Shown here piece after piece: positions 53,936 through 62,883 of a stretch of 64,000 nucleotides of DNA. Numbering within the stretch: position 1 is the stretch's first letter; each line of letters begins with the position of its first letter. The position numbers and the translations under genes were made by a program. The stretch comes from Prevotella intermedia ATCC 25611 = DSM 20706 (GTDB lineage: Bacteria; Bacteroidota; Bacteroidia; Bacteroidales; Bacteroidaceae): NCBI RefSeq assembly GCF_001953955.1, contig NZ_CP019301.1, forward strand, positions 1-64,000, written 5' to 3'. The notes beneath the pieces were generated by a model. It saw nothing but the letters and a program-made list of their open reading frames with translations. It had not been told where the DNA came from and made no database searches.

Positions 53936-54286
53936 ATGTATTTTACACTTTTAATCACCGTCTTCATTACGGCAGCCTTTTTGGTTGTTGCAGCTTATGT
54001 TACTGCAAAACTGTTGGGCCCCCGTTCTTACAATCCGACGAAAGGTGAACCTTACGAGTGTGGTATTCCTACCTACGGCACGTCTTGGTTGCCGATGCAC
54101 GTGGGCTACTACTTGTTTGCAATCCTTTTCCTGATGTTCGACGTTGAAACTGTTTTCCTCTACCCTTGGGCAGTTGTGGTGAACACTTACGGCGTTTTGG
54201 CATTGGCAACGATTGGATTTTTTATGTTGGTGTTGGTTTTTGGCTTGGCTTATGCTTGGCGGAAAGGAGCGCTTGAATGGAAATAA
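53936..54286 (+). CDS. nuoA: NADH dehydrogenase-like complex I subunit A
   Basis: 116 residues, three membrane segments. The conserved loop [12 protein letters not shown] and [14 protein letters not shown] are visible. Small membrane subunit near the quinone site. First gene of the operon; it overlaps nuoB by 10 bases. Confidence 0.93.
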   Translation: MYFTLLITVFITAAFLVVAAYVTAKLLGPRSYNPTKGEPYECGIPTYGTSWLPMHVGYYLFAILFLMFDVETVFLYPWAVVVNTYGVLALATIGFFMLVLVFGLAYAWRKGALEWK

Positions 54287-55149
54287 GAAAACCGAAAATT
54301 AAGGCTTTGCCCTACGAGGAGTGGAAGGACAACGACACCTTGGAGAAGATGGCAAACGACCTGAACGATGGAGGTACGAACCTTGTGTTGGGCAATCTCG
54401 ACCAGCTCATAAACTGGGGACGTAGCAACTCGCTGTGGTCGCTCACTTTTGCTACATCTTGCTGTGGCATTGAGTTCATGGCAGTGGGCTGTGCGCGCTA
54501 CGACTTCTCTCGTTTTGGATTTGAAGTAACCCGTAACTCGCCACGTCAGGCAGACTTGATTATGTGTGCAGGTACCATAACGAACAAGATGGCACCTGCA
54601 TTGAAACGTCTGTACGACCAGATGGCAGAGCCTAAATACGTGATTGCCGTAGGTGGTTGCGCCATTTCGGGCGGACCTTTCAAGGACAGCTACCACGTAA
54701 TGCGTGGCATCGACGAGATTATTCCAGTCGATGTTTACATTCCCGGCTGCCCTCCACGCCCCGAAGCCATCATATACGGTATGATGCAGTTGCAGAGAAA
54801 AGTGAAGGTTGAGAAATTCTTCGGTGGTGCAAACCACAAGCAAACAGCAGAGGAGAGTTTGCTCGGCAAGAGTAACCAGGCACTTATCTTCGAGAACAAG
54901 CTGGGCATTTCAGCCGAAGAAATCAAAGAGAAGCGCGAGGCTGAATGGGAAGCGGAACACAAGCCCGCACCCAAACCTGCACGCCCTGCCGCTGCAAAGC
55001 CTGCTGCAGCAGAGCCAAAGAAGGACACCATCGTTGTAGACAAGCCTGTTACGAAAGAAGATGTAGAAAAGTTAGGCAAGGAATTGGACAAGCTGAACGA
55101 AGCTGAAGCGAAACAAGAACCTACCGACAACAATACAGCAGCTAACTAA
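54277..55149 (+). CDS. nuoB: Complex I subunit B with long C-terminal tail
   Basis: 290 residues. Ligands of the terminal 4Fe-4S cluster N2 are in [21 protein letters not shown] and [11 protein letters not shown]. The ordinary subunit ends near residue ~185; here there is an Ala/Pro/Lys-rich extension ([16 protein letters not shown] and so on) to residue 290, of unknown function. The extension has low complexity and may be a linker or interaction tail. Confidence 0.93.
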   Translation: MEIRKPKIKALPYEEWKDNDTLEKMANDLNDGGTNLVLGNLDQLINWGRSNSLWSLTFATSCCGIEFMAVGCARYDFSRFGFEVTRNSPRQADLIMCAGTITNKMAPALKRLYDQMAEPKYVIAVGGCAISGGPFKDSYHVMRGIDEIIPVDVYIPGCPPRPEAIIYGMMQLQRKVKVEKFFGGANHKQTAEESLLGKSNQALIFENKLGISAEEIKEKREAEWEAEHKPAPKPARPAAAKPAAAEPKKDTIVVDKPVTKEDVEKLGKELDKLNEAEAKQEPTDNNTAAN

Positions 55150-55167
55150 TAAATAAGGTACGGAAAA

Positions 55168-56742
55168 ATGAAATTAGAAAACAAAGAGTTTGGTTTTGAG
55201 CGTTTTGCCGACGAAATGGCGAAACTGAAAAAGGAACAGCATTTCGACTACCTTGTAACAATCGTTGGAGAAGACTTCGGCGCAGAAGAAGGTCTTGGCT
55301 GTATCTATATACTTGAAAATACGCAAACCCACGAACGCTGCTCTGTAAAGCAAATAGCAAAGCAGGTGGAGCAAGACCACGTAATACCATCGGTGTACAA
55401 CCTATGGGCTGACGCCGACTTGCTGGAACGTGAGGTTTACGACTTTTATGGCATAAAGTTCCTCGGACACCCCGACATGCGTCGCCTCTTCCTGAGAAAC
55501 GACTTCGTGGGCTACCCACTTCGCAAGGACTACGACATGGACCCAGCGAAGAATATGTACACCACGGACGACGACATCGAGCTGGACACAACCACCGAAT
55601 GGAACCTCAACGCCGACGGCAGACTGACGGCTACCACACACAAGCTGTTCACAAGCGATGAATTTGTGGTGAACATCGGCCCTCAGCACCCATCAACCCA
55701 CGGTGTATTGCGCCTGCAGACCGTGCTCGACGGCGAGAACGTGAAGCGCATCTACCCACACCTCGGCTACATTCACCGCGGTATAGAGAAGATGTGCGAA
55801 TCGTACACCTACCCTCAGACACTCGCATTGACCGACCGTATGAACTACCTCTCGGCGATGATGCACCGCCACGCATTGGTAGGCGTCATCGAAGAGGCTA
55901 TGGGCATCGAGCTTTCGGAGCGCATTCAGTACATTCGTACCATTATGGACGAGTTGCAGCGCATCGACAACCACTTGCTCTACACATCGTGCTGCGCGCA
56001 GGACTTGGGCGCACTCACGGGTATGCTCTACGGTATGCGCGACCGCGAACACGTGCTGAACGTGATGGAGGAGATAACGGGCGGACGACTGATTCAGAAC
56101 TATTACAGAATAGGTGGACTGCAAGACGACATCGACCCGAACTTCGTGGAGAACACAAAGAAGCTCTGCAAGTATCTGCGCCCGATGATTCAGGAATATC
56201 TCGACGTGTTTGGCGACAACGTCATCACACACCAGCGTTTCGTAGGCATCGGTACGATGGACGAAAAAGACTGTATCAGCTACGGCGTTACAGGTCCTGC
56301 AGGTCGTGCAAGCGGCTGGCGCAACGACGTTCGCAAGCATCACCCATACGCTGTTTACGACAAAGTGGACTTTGAAGAGGTGGTAATGACAGGCAGCGAC
56401 TCTATGGACCGCTACTATTGCCACATCAAGGAGATGTATCAGAGCCTCGACATCATCGAGCAACTCATCGACAACATTCCCGAAGGCGACTTCTACATCA
56501 AGCAGAAGCCTATCATCAAGGTTCCAGAAGGCCAGTGGTACTTCTCTGTGGAAGGAGCAAGCGGCGAGTTTGGCGCATACCTCGACTCACGAGGCGACAA
56601 GAGTCCGTACCGCTTGAAGTTCCGTCCGATGGGCTTGACCTTGGTGGGTGCAATGGACAAGATGCTGAAAGGTCAGAAGATTGCCGACCTTGTAACAACA
56701 GGTGCAGCACTCGACTTTGTCATTCCCGACATCGACCGCTAA
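55168..56742 (+). CDS. nuoCD: Complex I fused subunits C and D
   Basis: 524 residues. The NuoC part (residues ~1-140) has DLLEREVYDFYGIKFLGHPD; the NuoD part begins near 160 with NIGPQHPSTHGVLRL and ends DFVIPDIDR. Quinone-binding module of the peripheral arm. Fusion of C and D is common in Bacteroidetes and gammaproteobacteria. It starts 18 bases after nuoB. Confidence 0.93.
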   Translation: MKLENKEFGFERFADEMAKLKKEQHFDYLVTIVGEDFGAEEGLGCIYILENTQTHERCSVKQIAKQVEQDHVIPSVYNLWADADLLEREVYDFYGIKFLGHPDMRRLFLRNDFVGYPLRKDYDMDPAKNMYTTDDDIELDTTTEWNLNADGRLTATTHKLFTSDEFVVNIGPQHPSTHGVLRLQTVLDGENVKRIYPHLGYIHRGIEKMCESYTYPQTLALTDRMNYLSAMMHRHALVGVIEEAMGIELSERIQYIRTIMDELQRIDNHLLYTSCCAQDLGALTGMLYGMRDREHVLNVMEEITGGRLIQNYYRIGGLQDDIDPNFVENTKKLCKYLRPMIQEYLDVFGDNVITHQRFVGIGTMDEKDCISYGVTGPAGRASGWRNDVRKHHPYAVYDKVDFEEVVMTGSDSMDRYYCHIKEMYQSLDIIEQLIDNIPEGDFYIKQKPIIKVPEGQWYFSVEGASGEFGAYLDSRGDKSPYRLKFRPMGLTLVGAMDKMLKGQKIADLVTTGAALDFVIPDIDR

Positions 56743-56788
56743 GAGAGAAACGATATATAAGTAATGAATTAAGAAATAAATCATATAC

Positions 56789-57883
56789 ATGTTCGATTTT
56801 AGTATAGTAACAAGATGGTTCGACGAGCTGCTAAGGCACACCTTGGGGCTTGGCGATTTCGGTGCCATTCTTATCGAGTGTGTGGTAGTAGGCTTGGCAA
56901 TTATCATTGGCTATGCCGTGCTTGCCATCGTGCTCATTTTTATGGAACGTAAGGTTTGTGCTTATTTCCAGTGCCGTATCGGTCCTGTCCGTGTAGGTTG
57001 GTGGGGTACGCTGCAAGTGCTTGCCGACGTGTTGAAAATGCTTATCAAGGAAATTTTCACCGTAGATAAAGCCGACAAGCTGCTTTACTACCTTGCACCT
57101 TTCCTCGTAATAGCAGCCTCAATCGGAACATTCTCGTTCCTTCCATGGAACAAGGGTGCGGAAGTGCTCGACTTCAACGTGGGAATCTTCCTTGTAACAG
57201 CCATCAGCTCTATCGGTGTGCTCGGCGTTTTCATCGCTGGCTGGGCAAGTAACAACAAGTACTCTGTCCTCTCTGCCATGCGTGCAGCAGTCCAAATGAT
57301 TTCTTACGAACTCTCATTGGGCATCTGCCTTATCTCAGCCGTGGTACTTACGCGTACCATGCAGATATCTGGCATCGTTGAAGCACAGACCGGTCCATGG
57401 CAATGGCTCATCTTCCAAGGGCACATTCCTGCCCTGTTAGGCTTCATCGTGTTCTGTATTGCAGGTAACGCAGAGGCGAACCGTGGTCCGTTCGACCTTG
57501 CCGAAGCTGAGAGCGAACTTACTGCCGGCTATCACACAGAGTATAGCGGTATGGGCTTCGGTTTCTATTACTTGGCAGAATACCTCAATCTCTTTGTGAT
57601 TTCAGGTCTTGCCGCAACTATCTTCCTTGGTGGTTGGGCACCTATTAATATAGGTATCGAAGGCTTCGACGCCCTTATGAACTATATTCCAGGCATCGTT
57701 TGGTTCCTCGGAAAGACCTTTGTTGTAGTATTCCTTCTTATGTGGATACGCTGGACATTCCCACGTCTGCGTGTAGACCAGATACTGAAGCTCGAATGGA
57801 AATACCTTATGCCACTCAGCCTCATCATCTTGGTGCTTATGACAGTGTGCGTGGCGTTCGGCTGGACCTTCACAATCGCATAA
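56789..57883 (+). CDS. nuoH: Complex I subunit H
   Basis: 364 residues, about eight membrane segments. The cytoplasmic loop GNAEANRGPFDLAEAESELT with conserved Glu residues, followed by YHTEYSGMGF, forms part of the quinone channel. It starts 46 bases after nuoCD. Confidence 0.93.
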   Translation: MFDFSIVTRWFDELLRHTLGLGDFGAILIECVVVGLAIIIGYAVLAIVLIFMERKVCAYFQCRIGPVRVGWWGTLQVLADVLKMLIKEIFTVDKADKLLYYLAPFLVIAASIGTFSFLPWNKGAEVLDFNVGIFLVTAISSIGVLGVFIAGWASNNKYSVLSAMRAAVQMISYELSLGICLISAVVLTRTMQISGIVEAQTGPWQWLIFQGHIPALLGFIVFCIAGNAEANRGPFDLAEAESELTAGYHTEYSGMGFGFYYLAEYLNLFVISGLAATIFLGGWAPINIGIEGFDALMNYIPGIVWFLGKTFVVVFLLMWIRWTFPRLRVDQILKLEWKYLMPLSLIILVLMTVCVAFGWTFTIA

Positions 57884-57923
57884 AAGGCAATCATAAAGTA
57901 GAAATTAAGAATTCATTATTCTA

Positions 57924-58457
57924 ATGGAAAAAAAAGAATCATATTTCGGTGAAATAGGAAGTGCTTTTAAGACATTAGCTACTGGTTTGAAGACAACCAT
58001 GAAGGAATACTTCACGCCAAAGTCTACCGAGCAGTATCCTGAAAACCGTAAGACAACACTCCACGTGGCAAAACGCCACCGCGGACGTTTGGTCTTTAAG
58101 CGTGATGAAAGCGAGAACTACAAATGCGTTGCTTGCCTTATGTGCGAAAAAGCCTGCCCTAACGGCACTATCCGCATAGCAAGCGAAATGCGCGAAGACC
58201 CCGAAACAGGTAGAAAGAAGCGTGCGCTGTTGGACTACCAGTACGACCTCGGCGACTGTATGTTCTGCCAATTATGTGTAAACGCCTGTAACTTCGATGC
58301 CATTGAGTTTACAAACGACTTCGAGAACGCTGTTTTCGACCGTTCGCAACTCGTGCTGCATCTGAACGAAGAGGTTTACAAAGGCGGCTCACTGCCTAAC
58401 CTTATCGAGGGCGGAGCCGATTGGGAAGTTGGAACATTTAACACTAAAACCAAATAA
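57924..58457 (+). CDS. nuoI: Complex I subunit I (two 4Fe-4S clusters)
   Basis: 177 residues. Two ferredoxin motifs: CVACLMCEKACPNG (near residue 66) and CMFCQLCVNACNF (near 112). It passes electrons to NuoB. With NuoEFG missing, it would be the likely entry point for a ferredoxin-like donor. It starts 40 bases after nuoH. Confidence 0.93.
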   Translation: MEKKESYFGEIGSAFKTLATGLKTTMKEYFTPKSTEQYPENRKTTLHVAKRHRGRLVFKRDESENYKCVACLMCEKACPNGTIRIASEMREDPETGRKKRALLDYQYDLGDCMFCQLCVNACNFDAIEFTNDFENAVFDRSQLVLHLNEEVYKGGSLPNLIEGGADWEVGTFNTKTK

Positions 58458-58473
58458 AAGAGGAGATAAAGTT

Positions 58474-59013
58474 ATGGCTAAATTAATTGTGTTTGCGATT
58501 TTGGCAGTAGCGATACTCGGTTCAGCAGTATTCTGCGTGTCTACAAAGCGCATCATGCGAGCTGCAACAGCATTGCTGTTCGTGCTCTTTGGCGTAGCAG
58601 GTCTTTATTTCCTGCTTGACTATACATTCCTTGGTGCTGCACAAATCAGCATTTACGCTGGCGGTATCACCGTGATGTATGTATTTGCTATCCAGCTGGT
58701 AAGCAAGCGAACGCTTCAGGGTTTGTCTGAAAGATGGCTCGGAAAGCGCACCCTTCTTGCAGCACTCATCGCATTGGTAGGCGTTGCCACAGTGTTAGGC
58801 GTGTTTCTGAAGAACAAGATTTTCAATGAATTGGTGTCTACCAACACATCAAGCACGGAAGTTTCAATGCAGGTTATCGGTAAAAACCTTATGAGTGCCG
58901 ACAAGTATGGCTATGTATTGCCGTTCGAGTTCATCTCTGTTTTCTTGCTTGCGTGCATCATTGGCGGCTTGGTAATCTTGAATAAACAGAAAAAAGAGGA
59001 GGTAGAAGAATGA
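58474..59013 (+). CDS. nuoJ: Complex I subunit J
   Basis: 179 residues from the ATG at 58474 (MAKLIVFAILAVAILGSAVF); a purine-rich AGGAGATAAAG ribosome-binding site is just upstream, which supports this start over the ATG at 58429 inside nuoI. Five membrane segments. Stop overlaps nuoK by ATGA. Confidence 0.9.
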   Translation: MAKLIVFAILAVAILGSAVFCVSTKRIMRAATALLFVLFGVAGLYFLLDYTFLGAAQISIYAGGITVMYVFAIQLVSKRTLQGLSERWLGKRTLLAALIALVGVATVLGVFLKNKIFNELVSTNTSSTEVSMQVIGKNLMSADKYGYVLPFEFISVFLLACIIGGLVILNKQKKEEVEE

Positions 59014-59318
59014 TACCAGTAGAATATTTTTTCGTCCTTAGCGGACTGTTGTTTTTTATTGGAGTCTTTGGCTTTGTAACCCGACGCAACCTTGTTGCAA
59101 TGCTTATCTCCATCGAGTTAGTTCTCAATAGCGTAGACCTTAACTTTGCAGCTTTCAATCGTTTGCTCTATCCAGATGGATACGAAGGTATGTTCTTCAC
59201 AATCTTCTCTATCGGTGTGAGTGCAGCTGAATCTGCGGTTGCGTTAGCTATTATTATTAATGTTTACCGACATCTGCACAGCGACCAGGTGAACAGTATT
59301 GAAAATATGAAATTATAA
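59010..59318 (+). CDS. nuoK: Complex I subunit K
   Basis: 102 residues, three membrane segments with conserved Glu residues (ISIELVLNSVDLNFAAFN and AAESAVALAII). Antiporter-like proton channel component. It overlaps nuoJ by 4 bases. Confidence 0.93.
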   Translation: MIPVEYFFVLSGLLFFIGVFGFVTRRNLVAMLISIELVLNSVDLNFAAFNRLLYPDGYEGMFFTIFSIGVSAAESAVALAIIINVYRHLHSDQVNSIENMKL

Positions 59319-59327
59319 GGAAAAGCT

Positions 59328-61352
59328 ATGTTTGATTACGCATTTTTGATACTTCTTCTACCTTTCTTGAGCGCAATCGTTTTAGGATTGGCAGGTATGA
59401 AGATGCCTAAACCGGTGGCAGGTATTATCGGCACATGTATTGTGGGCGCGCTTTTTGCCTTGAGTCTCTACACTGCTTATCAGTATTTCTTCTTTACAGG
59501 CGAATATACTGCTATGGGTGAGACCTTCAATGTAGTAGACGGCCGCTTGGCAAATGGTGTTTACCCGACTGTTACGGTCTTCAACTTCACGTGGTTGAGA
59601 TTCTCAGAGTTACTGACATTTAATATTGGTTTCCGTCTAAGTCCTATCAGCGTGATGATGCTTATCGTCATTACCACTGTCAGCTTCATGGTTCATATCT
59701 ACTCGTTCGGCTATATGGCAGAGCGCGATAAGAACTATAAGTTCGAGGAATACGAGCACGGTTTCCAGCGTTTCTATGCCTACCTGTCATTGTTTACAAT
59801 GTCGATGTTAGGTCTTGTGGTAGCAACCAACGTTTTCCAGATGTATCTTTTCTGGGAGTTGGTGGGTGTTTGCTCTTATTTGCTCATTGGTTTCTACTAT
59901 CCAAAGCACACTGCCGTGCATGCAAGTAAGAAGGCTTTCATCGTTACACGCTTTGCCGACTTGTTCTTCCTGATGGGTATTCTGTTCTTCAGCTTCTACG
60001 TCAAGACGTTCAACTTCGACTTATCGGTCGATGCAAACTTGGTAGACCAGCTGCAAAACGTAGCTACCGACCCTTCAACAGCTTGGGTTATCCCGACAGC
60101 ACTGTTCCTTATGTTCATCGGTGGTGCAGGTAAGTCAGCCATGTTCCCACTCCACATCTGGTTGCCAGATGCCATGGAGGGTCCAACACCTGTATCGGCG
60201 TTAATCCACGCTGCTACCATGGTTGTTGCCGGTGTATTCCAAGTGGCAAGTTTGTTCCCCATCTACATTCAGTTCGGTGCTATCGAGCAACTTCACTGGA
60301 TTGCCTACATCGGAGCCTTCACCGCTTTCTATGCTGCTGCAGTAGCTTGCTGCCAAAGCGATATTAAGCGTGGTTTGGCGTTCTCAACCATTTCTCAGAT
60401 TGCCTATATGCTCGTTGCGCTCGGCGTTTGCTATGCCCTCGACAACGAAGAAGGCGGTTTGGGCTATATGGCTTCAATGTTCCACTTGTTCACCCACGCT
60501 ATGTTCAAGGCGTTGCTGTTCCTCTGTTCTGGTGCCATCATCGTTATCATTGGCAGCAACTTCAAGGAATATATGGGCGGTTTGCACAAGTATATGCCGA
60601 TAACGAACGCTTGTTTCCTCATCGGTTGTATTGCAATCAGCGGTGTATGGCCACTTGCAGGTTTCTTCTCTAAGGACGAAATCGTGAGTGCCTGCTTCCA
60701 GTTCTCTCCTGCTTTGGGTTGGTTTATGACCTTAGTATCGGGTATGACGGCTTTCTATATGTTCCGTTTGTACTACGTAATCTTCTGGGGCAAGTCTTAT
60801 TATGAGGAGGATCCAGAGAACCGTCGCCGCCCACAGGAAGTTCCTTTCGTTATGTGGGGACCGTTGGTATTCCTTGCTATCATTTCAATCTTTGCAGGTT
60901 GGATTCCATTCGGCCACTTCGTTTCAGCGACAGGTCAGAGTGCCGACATTCATTTGCAGCACTTCCACTTCTCAAGTGTAGCTTGGTTCAGCCTCTTGGC
61001 AGCTGCCATCGGCATTTCACTTGCGACATGGATGTATATGCCTAAGAACAATCCTGTTGCCGACAAACTTGCGAAACGCATGCCAGGACTTCACAAGGCT
61101 GCCCTCAACAGATTCTATATTGACAACGCTTGGCAGTTCTTCACCCACAAGATTGTTTTCCGTTGCTTCTCTATTCCTATTGCTTGGTTCGACCGTCAAG
61201 TTGTCGATGGTACGTTCAACTTCCTTGCTTGGGGTACTCAGGAAGCGGGCGAGAGCATTCGTCCTTGGCAGAGTGGCGACGTTCGCCATTATGCAATTTG
61301 GTTCATAACAGGAACTGTGGCTTTAACATTAGTAATACTTTGCTTGATATAA
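59328..61352 (+). CDS. nuoL: Complex I subunit L
   Basis: 674 residues, largest antiporter-like proton pump subunit. The conserved cores FWELVGVCSYLLIGFYY and AGKSAMFPLHIWLPDAMEG, then SALIHAATMVVAGVF, are present. It starts 9 bases after nuoK and ends with the lateral helix region. Confidence 0.94.
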   Translation: MFDYAFLILLLPFLSAIVLGLAGMKMPKPVAGIIGTCIVGALFALSLYTAYQYFFFTGEYTAMGETFNVVDGRLANGVYPTVTVFNFTWLRFSELLTFNIGFRLSPISVMMLIVITTVSFMVHIYSFGYMAERDKNYKFEEYEHGFQRFYAYLSLFTMSMLGLVVATNVFQMYLFWELVGVCSYLLIGFYYPKHTAVHASKKAFIVTRFADLFFLMGILFFSFYVKTFNFDLSVDANLVDQLQNVATDPSTAWVIPTALFLMFIGGAGKSAMFPLHIWLPDAMEGPTPVSALIHAATMVVAGVFQVASLFPIYIQFGAIEQLHWIAYIGAFTAFYAAAVACCQSDIKRGLAFSTISQIAYMLVALGVCYALDNEEGGLGYMASMFHLFTHAMFKALLFLCSGAIIVIIGSNFKEYMGGLHKYMPITNACFLIGCIAISGVWPLAGFFSKDEIVSACFQFSPALGWFMTLVSGMTAFYMFRLYYVIFWGKSYYEEDPENRRRPQEVPFVMWGPLVFLAIISIFAGWIPFGHFVSATGQSADIHLQHFHFSSVAWFSLLAAAIGISLATWMYMPKNNPVADKLAKRMPGLHKAALNRFYIDNAWQFFTHKIVFRCFSIPIAWFDRQVVDGTFNFLAWGTQEAGESIRPWQSGDVRHYAIWFITGTVALTLVILCLI

Positions 61353-61356
61353 AGAG

Positions 61357-62868
61357 ATGAGTTGGATTTTAACAATATTTGTAATAATCCCCGTACTGAT
61401 GCTTTTCGGCCTTTGGGTCGCTAAGAACGACAATCAGGTACGCGGCGTGATGGTAGCAGGAGCCTCTGCCTTGTTGATTGGTGCTATATGGCTCACCGTC
61501 TATTTTGTTCAACAGCGGGCAGCTGGAAATACCGATACCATGCTATTGGCAAACTCTGTAATGTGGTTTAAACCGCTGAACATTGCCTTTGCTGTGGGTG
61601 TCGATGGTATTTCTGTCGTCATGATTTTGCTTTCAGCAATCATTGTCTTCACGGGTACATTTGCCAGTTGGCAGCTTGAACCGATGAAGAAGGAATACTT
61701 CCTTTGGTTCGTACTGCTGTCATCGGGTGTGTTCGGTTTCTTTATTTCAACCGATATGTTCACCATGTTCATGTTCTACGAAGTGGCATTGATACCTATG
61801 TACCTTCTCATTGGTGTATGGGGAACAGGCGCGAAGGAATATTCAGCCATGAAGCTTACCCTTATGTTGATGGGCGGTTCTGGCTTGCTTATCTTCGGTT
61901 TCCTCGGTATCTACTACTTCAGTGGTGGTTCTACGATGGACGTTATCGAGCTGGCAAAGATGCACGCAATGTCGAAAGAAGTTCAAAACATCTTCTTCCC
62001 ATTCGTATTCATCGGCTTTGGTATCCTCGGTGCGTTGTTCCCATTCCACACATGGTCGCCCGACGGTCATGCTTCAGCCCCTACAGCCGTTTCAATGCTC
62101 CACGCAGGTGTATTGATGAAGTTGGGAGGCTACGGCTGTTTGCGCATTGCCATGTTCATTATGCCTGACGCGCTCGAGATGTGGGCACCCGTTTTCCTCG
62201 TCCTCACAACGGTTTCTGTGGTTTACGGTGCGCTCTCTGCCTGTGTTCAGACCGACTTGAAGTACATTAACGCCTACTCTTCAGTTTCTCACTGTGGTAT
62301 GGTGCTCTTCGCTTTGGTTATGACAACGCAGACCGCTATCACAGGTGCAATCCTCCAAATGCTTTCACACGGTTTGATGACTGCCTTGTTCTTCGCCTGC
62401 ATCGGTATGATTTACCACCGCGCAGGAACACGCGACGTTCGCTATCTTGGCGGTTTGATGAAGGTAATACCATTCCTTGCCGTTTCTTATGTAGTGGCAG
62501 GTTTGGCTAACCTCGGTTTGCCAGGCTTCTCGGGCTTCATTGCCGAAATGACCATCTTTGTTGGTTCGTTCGAGAACGGCGGCACTTTCCACCGCGTTTG
62601 TACACTCGTTGCCTGCACGTCAATCGTTGTTACCGCAGTCTACATTCTGCGCGTGGTGGGCAAGATTCTGTTCCAGACCATTCCTAACCAGAAGTTCAAC
62701 GAGCTTCACGATGCCACTTGGGACGAGCGTTTTGCCGTTGCAGGACTCATCTTCTGCGTTGCAGGACTCGGACTTTTCCCTCTGTTCTTCGAGGATATGA
62801 TTATCGATGCTGTCGGTCCAATCTTCGACCACATCATCGCATACGTTCCAAATTTAGGTAATCTTTAA
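61357..62868 (+). CDS. nuoM: Complex I subunit M
   Basis: 503 residues, antiporter-like proton pump subunit. Motifs: FMFYEVALIPMYLLIG with the conserved Glu, FPFHTWSPDGHASAP, AVSMLHAGVLMKLGGYG. It starts 4 bases after nuoL. Confidence 0.94.
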   Translation: MSWILTIFVIIPVLMLFGLWVAKNDNQVRGVMVAGASALLIGAIWLTVYFVQQRAAGNTDTMLLANSVMWFKPLNIAFAVGVDGISVVMILLSAIIVFTGTFASWQLEPMKKEYFLWFVLLSSGVFGFFISTDMFTMFMFYEVALIPMYLLIGVWGTGAKEYSAMKLTLMLMGGSGLLIFGFLGIYYFSGGSTMDVIELAKMHAMSKEVQNIFFPFVFIGFGILGALFPFHTWSPDGHASAPTAVSMLHAGVLMKLGGYGCLRIAMFIMPDALEMWAPVFLVLTTVSVVYGALSACVQTDLKYINAYSSVSHCGMVLFALVMTTQTAITGAILQMLSHGLMTALFFACIGMIYHRAGTRDVRYLGGLMKVIPFLAVSYVVAGLANLGLPGFSGFIAEMTIFVGSFENGGTFHRVCTLVACTSIVVTAVYILRVVGKILFQTIPNQKFNELHDATWDERFAVAGLIFCVAGLGLFPLFFEDMIIDAVGPIFDHIIAYVPNLGNL

Positions 62869-62883
62869 TAAAGTAGCAAAAAA

